The position numbers were made by a program, and so were the translations under genes. Below are positions 9,303-16,901 of a DNA stretch of 64,000 nucleotides, one piece after another; within the stretch, counting starts at the first letter, position 1, and each line of letters opens with the position of its first letter. The stretch covers positions 1-64,000 of the forward strand of contig JAMPAY010000006.1 of NCBI GenBank assembly GCA_023666945.1, read 5' to 3'. The notes beneath the pieces are model-generated. The model saw nothing but the letters and a program-made list of their open reading frames with translations. It was not told where the DNA came from and made no database searches. The stretch is from Paludibacter sp. GTDB taxonomy: Bacteria; Bacteroidota; Bacteroidia; Bacteroidales; Paludibacteraceae.

Positions 9303-9745
9303 TACTCTTGTACAATTTCGTAAGCAATAGCCTCCGCATAATAGGTGCGTATGGCTTTTTTCTCGGTTTCGCAACCATTGCCGTCTTCACCATGTTGTTC
9401 AGAAGGCAAGGCATTATCTTGCTCCGGCTGAATTTCGGTAGCACGCAAGATGCCTTGAACACGCACGATATTGTTAATACAATCGGCTTCGAAATGCCCC
9501 ATACCGGCACCTTCGACGCGCAGGATACGGCTTTCGTCGGTACCCATAAGGAAAGCCTTACGTCCACCATGCTTGCACAAGTGTGTGCAGATACCCTGAA
9601 AAGTGATAGTATCGTTCAGCAAGGAATCGGCATTATCGTAAACCTCATTGATGGTGTAGACAACTGTTTGTTCGGTTGTCGTTTTACTGCATGCGGTGAA
9701 TGCTCCCAGCACTACGACCGCTATAAAAAGAACTTTCTTCATCAT
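9302..9745 (-). CDS. Cys/His-rich lipoprotein of the TonB operon
   Basis: 147 residues. The signal peptide ends in FTAC with Cys19 as the lipidation site. The mature part looks like a small OB-type beta domain (TITFQGICTHLC..., then RILRVEG..., then IVRVQGIL). It has a striking CTHLCKHGGRK motif with Cys53, His55, Cys57 and His59, followed by an isolated Cys near residue 87 and another in the ENGCETEKK-like tail. The motif could bind a metal, heme or an Fe-S centre, or form disulfides. The 4-base overlap with the upstream gene and the TAATG overlap with the PepSY gene fix it in the operon. I do not recognise a named family. Confidence 0.75.
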   Translation of the reverse strand: MMKKVLFIAVVVLGAFTACSKTTTEQTVVYTINEVYDNADSLLNDTITFQGICTHLCKHGGRKAFLMGTDESRILRVEGAGMGHFEADCINNIVRVQGILRATEIQPEQDNALPSEQHGEDGNGCETEKKAIRTYYAEAIAYEIVQE

Positions 9746-11289
9746 AATATCTTATTGCCTAAAATTGTATATACATCTTCACCTCGGCGAATCAGTACCT
9801 GTCCATCGCGTACTATCTTCTGCGCAGACGGTTGCTGCCGCAGATGCTCCAATCCATCGGAAGTATCGGCAAAAGAGCCTGCAGCGATAGTACTATACCA
9901 AAGTACATCTTCGTTGACAGTTTGTCCCATGATAGAAAAATCTTGTCCTCGCTGGCTACGCAGTCCGACACAAAACATATCGTTATACGATGCGACCGCC
10001 ACCAATGCGGACATACCTCCTCCCGTTGCGATCAGACGTTCGTCTTGATAATTCAATTGTTTATCGTATCGTTTCATCCAAACAGAGCCAAATTGGTAAC
10101 CTACAATATATAGGCTATCGCCTCGCTCAATGACCCCTTGATTCAGGTTAAGCGTAGTGTTGCCGGTTATCACCGCATTGCGTAGCGTTCCAGTTTCGCT
10201 ATCGATTTGAATAGTATAGCCATCGTTCATGGTGCTATTGAGTTCGCCTCCTGCATGGATGTAGCGATCGCCCACCATGAGTCCGCCCATAAATCCGCCA
10301 CTGATATAGTAGGTCTGTTGATCTCCGCTCCACTGCATTTGATAGAAGAGATAATTCTGTTTGTCGTTGTGTCGCAGAATAGGCGTTGCCGCCAAATACT
10401 CGCAACGTAAGTTGGTATCGACACATGCATTGATGAAATTCAATTCGGAAATATAAGTAACTTTCTCTCCGTAGATAAGTTCGGTAGCGGCATCGTTCTT
10501 CGCATTGCCACCGAGATAGAGTTTACCCGCTTTGTAAAGCAAACCATTCCAACGATCGTCGAGCGTATTGCCAAACATTACCAATTGGTTGATTTCTTCC
10601 AAGCGTTTATTCAACTTGTAGAGTACGGCATGTTGTTCGGTTGTACTACCCGCCAAGTAGACACAGTCTTCCTCATCGGTAACAACAGCCCGAACGGTTA
10701 GCGGATTAGCAGCCTGCACCCCCGCATCCAAGACACGTGCCGACAGGATCTCGCCTTGTGCATTGATACGCAAGACAACCGTATTGGCATAGAGCGCATC
10801 GTTGTACGTAGCAGTAGTTACAAAAGAAGCACCTGCAGCATCGACAATATGGCACTGCTCCGCCTCTTGCCCTACCACCTTATTGCGGAAAGACAAACGA
10901 AACCGAGCCACCAAGATGACACCCCCATCGGAAGTAGGGCAGAAACAGCCCGACTGATAATCGCCATCGATACTGTGTATCTGCCACAAGAGATTACCCT
11001 CTAAATCAAACTTAGAGAGCAACATATTCTTATTGTAACTTGTTCCCATACCATAGTCGGCACCTCCGAAATGTTGCCCCAAGAAAGCATTGTCGTCGGT
11101 AGCAGCAAGCGTTCCATAATCAGCCAAAACAAAGCCGTCTCCCTGCTCATTGAACCGTATGTCCGCAATCATAGACTGGCATCTTTCGGCAGAGCAAGTA
11201 AGCGAGCCAAGCCATCCGAATTGCAGCGTTGCGGCATAAGCAGAATAGGCTGACAGCGCCATGAAAGCAATCAATATTTTTCTACGCAT
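9742..11289 (-). CDS. Secreted propeller-like protein with short sorting tail
   Basis: 515 residues, first gene of the operon. The signal peptide is about 1-20 (cleavage near AYA). The body holds repeated short blocks of the type 'D-x-x-G-N-L-L-W' and 'YLAGST', such as KFDLEGNLLWQIHSIDGD, VLRINAQGEILSARVL and LYKLNKRLEEINQLVMFG, which fit a beta-propeller. The C-terminus (about 485-515) carries the tail AQKIVRDGQVLIRRGEDVY followed by TILGNKIL. The same kind of tail is on two other proteins in this window. It is likely exported to the cell surface and may bind the receptor's ligand; the function is not recognised. Confidence 0.75.
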   Translation of the reverse strand: MRRKILIAFMALSAYSAYAATLQFGWLGSLTCSAERCQSMIADIRFNEQGDGFVLADYGTLAATDDNAFLGQHFGGADYGMGTSYNKNMLLSKFDLEGNLLWQIHSIDGDYQSGCFCPTSDGGVILVARFRLSFRNKVVGQEAEQCHIVDAAGASFVTTATYNDALYANTVVLRINAQGEILSARVLDAGVQAANPLTVRAVVTDEEDCVYLAGSTTEQHAVLYKLNKRLEEINQLVMFGNTLDDRWNGLLYKAGKLYLGGNAKNDAATELIYGEKVTYISELNFINACVDTNLRCEYLAATPILRHNDKQNYLFYQMQWSGDQQTYYISGGFMGGLMVGDRYIHAGGELNSTMNDGYTIQIDSETGTLRNAVITGNTTLNLNQGVIERGDSLYIVGYQFGSVWMKRYDKQLNYQDERLIATGGGMSALVAVASYNDMFCVGLRSQRGQDFSIMGQTVNEDVLWYSTIAAGSFADTSDGLEHLRQQPSAQKIVRDGQVLIRRGEDVYTILGNKIL

Positions 11290-11315
11290 AGATGTACATT
11301 TAACCTAATGGAGTG

Positions 11316-11347
11316 CAAAATTACTGCTTTGTTTCGGACTTTACAAG
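11316..11347 (-). promoter_or_regulatory. Promoter of the TonB/PepSY/ABC operon
   Basis: On the minus strand, -7 element TAATTTTG (11316-11323) and -33 element CTTG (11344-11347) with a 20-base spacer, matching the Bacteroidota sigma consensus. It lies 27 bases before the first start codon. Confidence 0.6.
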
Positions 11348-11679
11348 CCTGCTTTTACAAACCCCAAGTTTATGGGATTGGCGAAGAAGATTTGTTTTGG
11401 AAAAATGAAAGCGGAATAAGATTCCGCACGTATCCCATAACGATTTCGTAATGGTATAGTAAGGAGACATGCCTTATCCAAAGAAAGACAAGTAATCATC
11501 AGTAAGGCTATTAAAAAGAAAAAAATATTATAAATCACGAAAACACATTACAATTTAGATAAATTTCAACAGAATCAGTAACATAGATATACACTAACAT
11601 TACCCTTACATTTCCAGAAACAAAATTGATTGGGTTAGGCTCTTACACATCCCCATTATTAGGTATTTTGGGCATCTTC

Positions 11680-11712
11680 CTTGCAAAAGATGAGATAAAA
11701 AATGTACTTTTG
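11680..11712 (+). promoter_or_regulatory. Promoter of the FISUMP gene
   Basis: -7 element TACTTTTG (11705-11712) with TTG at 11680-11682 upstream, spaced by about 21 bases. The leader to the ATG at 11779 is about 60 bases. Confidence 0.55.
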
Positions 11713-11778
11713 CAGTCGTTTTTGACTTCAACAGATGCATATAGTATATTTCATTAACAATCATAAACAGAAAAGACT

Positions 11779-12711
11779 ATGAAGAAAAACTACACAATTT
11801 TAAGTCTGTCGGTTATGCTGACAGCAAGTATGCTATTAAACGCTCAAGAGAGTACAACAGGTACTATAGAGATTGGCGGCGTGGAATATGCGACAGTGGT
11901 AATGAAAGACGGTCGCACATGGATGGCTGAAAACTTGCGTTATGTGCCAGAAGGGAGGCAGATAACGCCTCTCAACAATCAGGATGCAGAGAAGGCAACC
12001 GGTATTTACTATCCTGCCACCTTTGAAGTAGTAAACGGAGTTGCCACAGTAACCCCGACTGACGATGTGAATGCCATTGCTCAAATGGGATTGCTCTATA
12101 CTACCGATATATTCATGAACGGAGAAAACATGCCTACCGAGGACTTTACCGATGCCGCCAATATACAAGGAATTGCGCCGAAAGGTTGGCATATCCCCAC
12201 TGCACAAGAGTGGATAGACTTGGTTGGCGCATGCTCCAACACAACTCTCAACAACACTGATGCCCCCTATTACGACGCACCCCTGAGCGGTGCAAGTCTG
12301 GAGGCTTTGAATGCAGACGGCTTTAATATGTTGCCCTACCCATATTTTATGACTAATACATCGAAATACTTAGGTACTTGGCTGAATAAAGATGAAAGCA
12401 GAGCATATAGCAGTTATTGCTCCATGGCGTATTTTGCATCGTCGACCGGCAGAAGCGAAAAGCAGAGTTATGCAGCCATGATTACCAACAACACTGTAAA
12501 ATCGTCGGTAAACTGCGCTTACAACAACTATACAAACGCCGTATTCGTGCGTTTCATCAAAGACAAGAACGACACCCCCTCGAACATAGAAACCATTTCC
12601 ATACCTGCACAGAAAGGCGTATACAGCATTATGGGTGTATATCTTGGAGAGGATGCAACTAACCTACCCCAAGGTGTGTACATTATAAACGGAGAGAAAG
12701 TGATACGATAA
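11779..12711 (+). CDS. FISUMP-domain surface protein
   Basis: 310 residues with signal peptide MKKNYTILSLSVMLTASMLLNAQ. The body shows the marks of the 'Fibrobacter succinogenes major paralogous' domain: MKDGRTWMAENLRY (about 42-55), a G-IYYP block, APKGWHIPTAQEWIDLVGAC (about 134-153) and ASSTGRS (about 218-224). A C-terminal segment, GVYSIMGVYLGEDATNLPQG then VYIINGEKVIR, resembles a type IX secretion-like tail. It is probably a surface or secreted protein; no enzymatic role is known for the family. The gene is monocistronic, with its own promoter and a strong shared terminator. Confidence 0.85.
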   Translation: MKKNYTILSLSVMLTASMLLNAQESTTGTIEIGGVEYATVVMKDGRTWMAENLRYVPEGRQITPLNNQDAEKATGIYYPATFEVVNGVATVTPTDDVNAIAQMGLLYTTDIFMNGENMPTEDFTDAANIQGIAPKGWHIPTAQEWIDLVGACSNTTLNNTDAPYYDAPLSGASLEALNADGFNMLPYPYFMTNTSKYLGTWLNKDESRAYSSYCSMAYFASSTGRSEKQSYAAMITNNTVKSSVNCAYNNYTNAVFVRFIKDKNDTPSNIETISIPAQKGVYSIMGVYLGEDATNLPQGVYIINGEKVIR

Positions 12712-12747
12712 GACGATATAAGAGGGACACGTTGGTAAGTATTGACC

Positions 12748-12812
12748 TATTCTTTATACACAGCACGTCCAAATGCCGAGAAGACATTTGGACGTGCTGT
12801 GTATAAAGAATA
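12748..12812. terminator. Very long perfect bidirectional terminator hairpin
   Basis: Perfect 28-bp inverted repeat, 12748-12775 and 12785-12812, with a 9-base loop (CCGAGAAGA). It lies between the convergent FISUMP gene and the small barrel gene and can end transcription in both directions. The arm is much longer than needed for termination. Confidence 0.85.
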
Positions 12813-12858
12813 AAGATTTGTGCGTATGTTTGACAACACGGATGCCGGCTTCCGTTGT

Positions 12859-13491
12859 TTAGCGAATCTGCCAGAACCAAGCAAGATTGAGGGAGAGGTT
12901 CATAGAATTGGAGCGTGCGAAATAGTCGGTCTTATGATTGGCAAAGACATCGCCAAAACTATAGTTGAACCGTGCTTCGAGTTGCCAGACACCCGCTACA
13001 CTACGATACAACATACCCAATCCTCCTGCCAAGCCCCAATCGAAACGGCTATCAAGTGAGAGGTGCTGCGGTTGTGTTTCCTCGGGCAGACCATAATGCG
13101 ACTCATGCACCAAGAAACCGATTTGCGGCCCGAGATTGACAAAACCACGGAACTTACGTCCGAACCAGATATGCGTAAGAAAAGGGATTTCGAGATAATC
13201 GAGTTGGCGTCGGTAGTCGGTAAGCGTTTCGTGCCAACCTCGTTGCATATAGTTGAGTTCGACTTGAAGACCGCAACATTTCTGTCCGCTATAGCGAAAG
13301 ACAAGACCTGCATTCGGTCCCCAATAGGGGTGCAAAGCCGACTGTGTCACATCGGGAGAAAAACTAATCATAGACCCCAAGATACCAGCATGGACGCCAA
13401 TATACATTTCATAGCGTTCCAAGCGCGGTTGCGCCAGAACCGTTCTCACACAGAGTAACAAGAACAAACCTATAAGACAGCGTTGCTTCAT
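12859..13491 (-). CDS. Small outer-membrane beta-barrel protein (PorT-like superfamily)
   Basis: 210 residues with signal peptide MKQRCLIGLFLLLCVRTVLAQ. The body is the short 8-strand-type barrel common in Bacteroidota (VELNYMQRGW, LEIPFLTHIWFG, VNLGPQIGFLVHES, GLAGGLGMLYR, ARFNYSFGDVFANH), ending in LSLNLAWFWQIR. It overlaps the LysM-PBP1 gene by 4 bases and is the last gene of an operon with gldG and a SurA-like isomerase. The family includes PorT of the type IX secretion system, but similarity here is only at superfamily level, so I would not call it PorT. Confidence 0.75.
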   Translation of the reverse strand: MKQRCLIGLFLLLCVRTVLAQPRLERYEMYIGVHAGILGSMISFSPDVTQSALHPYWGPNAGLVFRYSGQKCCGLQVELNYMQRGWHETLTDYRRQLDYLEIPFLTHIWFGRKFRGFVNLGPQIGFLVHESHYGLPEETQPQHLSLDSRFDWGLAGGLGMLYRSVAGVWQLEARFNYSFGDVFANHKTDYFARSNSMNLSLNLAWFWQIR

Positions 13492-15161
13492 CGTGTAAGA
13501 ATATGTAATCCTTGATTTTCATAGCCACCGACAGCCGACTTACGCAGGAAAAGGATGTCGGATTGTAATCCTTTATAGCGGGTCTGTTCGATACGCTGCT
13601 GCATAGGTAACTCGGCATCCTGCTGCAGGAACAGCACCAACCATGAGGTAAGATCGTAGCCTAAAAGGTCGTAGCGCGGGTAGGTGTTGGTGAGTTCGTG
13701 TCCGAAATAGCAGTTATAGCGTAGCGAATAGGTCATCAGCGGCAAGTTGAGCATTGTTTCCGTATTGAAAACAGAGGTATAGAAAGCAGGGAAAGGCAAC
13801 ATCTCTTTTTGCCAAGCGTAGTAAGAGAACACAGACAGGCTGTATTGCTTACCGAAGGGCTCTGCCTTAGCCAACAAGGGATGAACAGAAGCAAAACGCG
13901 TATAAGGAAAGATGAGTATGTTTTCTTTCTCTTTCGCCAAACAATCAGCCAAGGAATCGTTTTGCAAGGTATGCAAAGGTATGGTTGAGAGAGAGAGTTG
14001 TTGTTGCTGTGCCTGTGCATAGAGTGTACGCACATCTTGTGCAGCATCGTCGGCATCAAGACCTATGAAAAGACAATGCACATTGTTGCCTTTTTGCTTC
14101 AGCCAATCGCACACAAGTGCAGCCTCCATTTGTTCGGAAGGATTGAACTGCAAGAGATAGGGATTGCGGTCGATATCGGAGACCCTGGATGTAAACGGAA
14201 CCAAGACGGGAATATGATTGGCAAAAGCGAACTGCGAGAGCAGACTCACCTGAGAGGGGTATGCGGGTCCGACAATAGCGTCCATATTGAGCATTTCGGG
14301 CTGCTGCAAGATGCGCTGCAGTTTGACATTGTTTTTCTCGATATCGTAGACATAGATTTCGAACTTCTGTCCTGACTTTTGGGTGGCATAGACTGACAAG
14401 AGAGCACCTTCGTAGAACTCGACAAAGCGATCGATAGCAGGGTCTCGCTTGGCAACCTCCGTCATAAGGGGTAACATGAAAGCAATACGCAAGGGTGTTT
14501 GCGTAGGCTGATAGGCAAGCGACAGTGTATCTTGTACAACGGTGTCGGAGAACAGAGTGTCGGAGAACAAGGTATCGACCTTTTCCTGCTGCGGTTGTGC
14601 GGGGGCAGGTTGTGCGATTTGCTCCTGCATTGCGGGTTGAGATTCGGGCTGTGACACAATGACCTGTTCCGTTAGTGCAGAGGAGGCGACATTCGTAGCC
14701 TCTTTAGGGATATTCCGAAGAGGAGTGCTATCAGCGGCAGGCTGTTCGGGTGCACGCGGGATGAGCAGTTTGGCACCTATATTCATGCGTTTTGCCGTAA
14801 CAGGATTGAGATTTTGAATATCTTCGACTTTCACCTGATAGCGTTTGCTCAAACCATAGAGTGTTTCCTTGGGTTGGAGTTCGTGCACTATATAGCGTGA
14901 CGAATCGATTTGCTCCACATAAGGTATACGAATGATTTGCCCCAAGCGTAAGCCACTATGTTCCAACTCCGGATTAGCCGCCACTATATCTTCTTGCGGT
15001 ACTCCGAAATTCTTACTGATGCGATATAATCCCTCGCTTTTCTGCACCGGGTAGAGCCAATAGACTTTTCCTTTGACCGTATCGGTAGGATAAGACAAGG
15101 ATTGCGCCATTGCTACAACAAAAGCGATGAAGCATAAGTATAGTGTGCAGAAACGTTTCAT
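13488..15161 (-). CDS. LysM and PBP1-fold periplasmic protein
   Basis: 557 residues. A signal peptide (1-20) precedes two LysM peptidoglycan-binding repeats (about 34-80 and 89-136), each with the Y-x-V..K-E-x-LY-x-ISK..V..I..NP pattern. A Gln/Pro-rich linker (about 140-215) includes a duplicated DTLFS. The rest (about 225-557) is a type-1 periplasmic-binding fold (LRIAFMLPLMTEVAKRDP..FVEFYEGALLS..). This pairing is common in Bacteroidales, where it probably anchors a binding module to the cell wall rather than feeding an ABC importer; no permease is nearby. It lies in the gldG operon, 47 bases after gldG. Confidence 0.85.
   Translation of the reverse strand: MKRFCTLYLCFIAFVVAMAQSLSYPTDTVKGKVYWLYPVQKSEGLYRISKNFGVPQEDIVAANPELEHSGLRLGQIIRIPYVEQIDSSRYIVHELQPKETLYGLSKRYQVKVEDIQNLNPVTAKRMNIGAKLLIPRAPEQPAADSTPLRNIPKEATNVASSALTEQVIVSQPESQPAMQEQIAQPAPAQPQQEKVDTLFSDTLFSDTVVQDTLSLAYQPTQTPLRIAFMLPLMTEVAKRDPAIDRFVEFYEGALLSVYATQKSGQKFEIYVYDIEKNNVKLQRILQQPEMLNMDAIVGPAYPSQVSLLSQFAFANHIPVLVPFTSRVSDIDRNPYLLQFNPSEQMEAALVCDWLKQKGNNVHCLFIGLDADDAAQDVRTLYAQAQQQQLSLSTIPLHTLQNDSLADCLAKEKENILIFPYTRFASVHPLLAKAEPFGKQYSLSVFSYYAWQKEMLPFPAFYTSVFNTETMLNLPLMTYSLRYNCYFGHELTNTYPRYDLLGYDLTSWLVLFLQQDAELPMQQRIEQTRYKGLQSDILFLRKSAVGGYENQGLHILTR
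14542..14571. repeat. Tandem 15-base duplication inside the linker of the LysM-PBP1 gene
   Basis: Two adjacent near-identical 15-base units beginning GTGTCGGAGAACA, read on the minus strand as a repeated DTLFS. In frame, so harmless; a sign of slippage in a flexible linker. Confidence 0.7.
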
Positions 15162-15208
15162 AATGTATAGTAGTATCGGTAAGTTGTTTATATTATCGGT
15201 TTATCCAT

Positions 15209-16873
15209 TTATCTCTGTGCTATTCGATTGCCGTATCGCCAACGTCGCACCGCCAATACGACTACCGCCAAGAGCATCAACAAACCAAGTGGCACGAGCA
15301 GACTCCACAACACACAAGCGGTGCGTTGTGCATCGACTTGCGACCGATTGAGCATACGTAGCGGAATCGTTTTTTGCCTTAATTCGATAAGTCCCGAATC
15401 GTCGGCCAGCCACAAAAGGGCATTGACAAGAAAATCGCGATTACCGAACCGGATGCCCGAATAGCGGTCGTAACCAACAGGCAGTGATTGTCCGTTTTGC
15501 CACTCGTTGCGCACAATAGACCCCGATGCGACAAAGATTTGCCGTGTAGGTACGGAAAAGGTCTTTTTTTCGGTAGCATTGACCACTCCCTCGGGTGAGA
15601 TACGATGTGCGAACAAGGAAGAGAATGTTCCCTCGATGCTTACTCCTACGGGGACATAAGCATACTGAAAGAGTTGCGGGTCGGGTGTGACATCGCTCAG
15701 ATTGATTTCGGAGGGTGTAGGTATCAGTCGTGAAGCATTCCCCGTGGCCAACAGAACCTCTCGAAGTTGCCCGTCGGATTCTCCGACAAACTCGATATCG
15801 GATACAAAGGATGCGCTTAATTGCATAAGGTTCTTTGTGAGCGGTGTAGCATCGGAAGTTAGCAACAAAGGCGCATAGCACCAAGGCATGGGTTGATATT
15901 GGGGTTGTGCAGGGTCGGGGGAGACATCGACCGGAATGGAAAGGCACTGCAGGTCTGCCACCAAGCGTGGATTGACCCGTACACCATATCGAAACAATAG
16001 GTCTTGAAGATTCAAGTCGAGCGGAATGACCGGCGTAAAGCCATTGCCGGAAAGCACATCTTGCGAGAACTGCACTCCGTTGAGCAGCCAAAGGACACGT
16101 CCTCCTTGCATGACATAGCGATCGATGATATACTTATCTTGTTCGGAGAAAGATGCTTGCGGGTCGGCAATAACCAATGCCTTAAACGGTTGCAAGCAAT
16201 CGGCATCGGCAGTGATAGAGCCCCGATAGACATCGAACCATTTTTCTAACGCCATTTGTACATCAGCCGTATTGTGTTCGGGCAATTCGCCATGCCCTTC
16301 CAAGAAAGCAACTTTGGCTCGTTGCTCTTGCGTGAGGGAATGTATTGCTTCTGCAAAATTGTACTCTAACGTCTCGATAGAATGGTTGAGGTTTTCCGCT
16401 CCTGACAGTCCCCTATTGTTCTGCAACAAGGAGACCATGGTTTCTCGATTTCCCACCGCCACTTTGGCATAGGGCCACACGACAGTTTGCACAGCCTTGC
16501 CGTCTTTATCGCGTTCGTAGATAGCAGTAGGTCGGAAATTGTATTCTGCCAATGCGTTGTTCAGTTGTTCTTGCTGATTTTGCGACAAGAGTGCCGGATT
16601 AACGACACGGCATGTGACATCGCCATAGACATTGAATTCTCCCAACAACTCGATCGCAGCCTGCTGCAAACGCAAAAACCCGGCATTGAGTGCCCCATCG
16701 AGAAAGAGTGTGACCTCAACAGCATCGGTACGCTTAAGGAGTGTTTTGGTGGCAGGATTGACCGAGTAACGCTTATCGGCTGTAAGGTCGATGCGGAAAA
16801 AGCAATAATGCACCCACACATTGAGTATAAAGATACCCAACAACGCACCTATGAACCAAGCGTTCTTTTTCAT
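15209..16873 (-). CDS. gldG: Gliding-motility ABC transporter component GldG
   Basis: 554 residues. Membrane anchors lie near residues 7-27 and 518-540, with a large periplasmic domain between. Diagnostic segments are FRIDLTADKRYSVNPATKTL (about 26-45), VEVTLFLDGALNAGFLRLQ, a conserved FLEGHGE motif and NGVQFSQD. GldG works with the ATPase GldA and permease GldF in gliding and envelope functions of Bacteroidota. Oddly, no gldF or gldA is adjacent; the preceding gene (28 bases upstream) is a SurA-like isomerase. The same operon carries LysM-PBP1 and a small barrel, so the setting is the cell envelope. Confidence 0.85.
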   Translation of the reverse strand: MKKNAWFIGALLGIFILNVWVHYCFFRIDLTADKRYSVNPATKTLLKRTDAVEVTLFLDGALNAGFLRLQQAAIELLGEFNVYGDVTCRVVNPALLSQNQQEQLNNALAEYNFRPTAIYERDKDGKAVQTVVWPYAKVAVGNRETMVSLLQNNRGLSGAENLNHSIETLEYNFAEAIHSLTQEQRAKVAFLEGHGELPEHNTADVQMALEKWFDVYRGSITADADCLQPFKALVIADPQASFSEQDKYIIDRYVMQGGRVLWLLNGVQFSQDVLSGNGFTPVIPLDLNLQDLLFRYGVRVNPRLVADLQCLSIPVDVSPDPAQPQYQPMPWCYAPLLLTSDATPLTKNLMQLSASFVSDIEFVGESDGQLREVLLATGNASRLIPTPSEINLSDVTPDPQLFQYAYVPVGVSIEGTFSSLFAHRISPEGVVNATEKKTFSVPTRQIFVASGSIVRNEWQNGQSLPVGYDRYSGIRFGNRDFLVNALLWLADDSGLIELRQKTIPLRMLNRSQVDAQRTACVLWSLLVPLGLLMLLAVVVLAVRRWRYGNRIAQR

Positions 16874-16901
16874 CGGTAAAGTAGATTAACGAAATCAGAC
16901 G

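Larger units (their letters stand above)
11290..11778. other. Divergent intergenic region
   Basis: Separates the minus-strand operon from the plus-strand FISUMP gene. It holds the two promoters listed separately. A 65-codon minus-strand frame at 11341-11538 has no supporting homology or leader, so I do not call it. Nothing else is seen. Confidence 0.5.

Noticed and set aside
11341-11538. 65-codon minus-strand frame
   Set aside because: Hydrophobic start but no family match, and it runs leftwards across the -33 region of the TonB operon promoter. Not supported.
12859-13491. Calling the small barrel PorT
   Set aside because: Only the general barrel pattern is shared; no PorT-specific feature or neighbouring por genes are visible.
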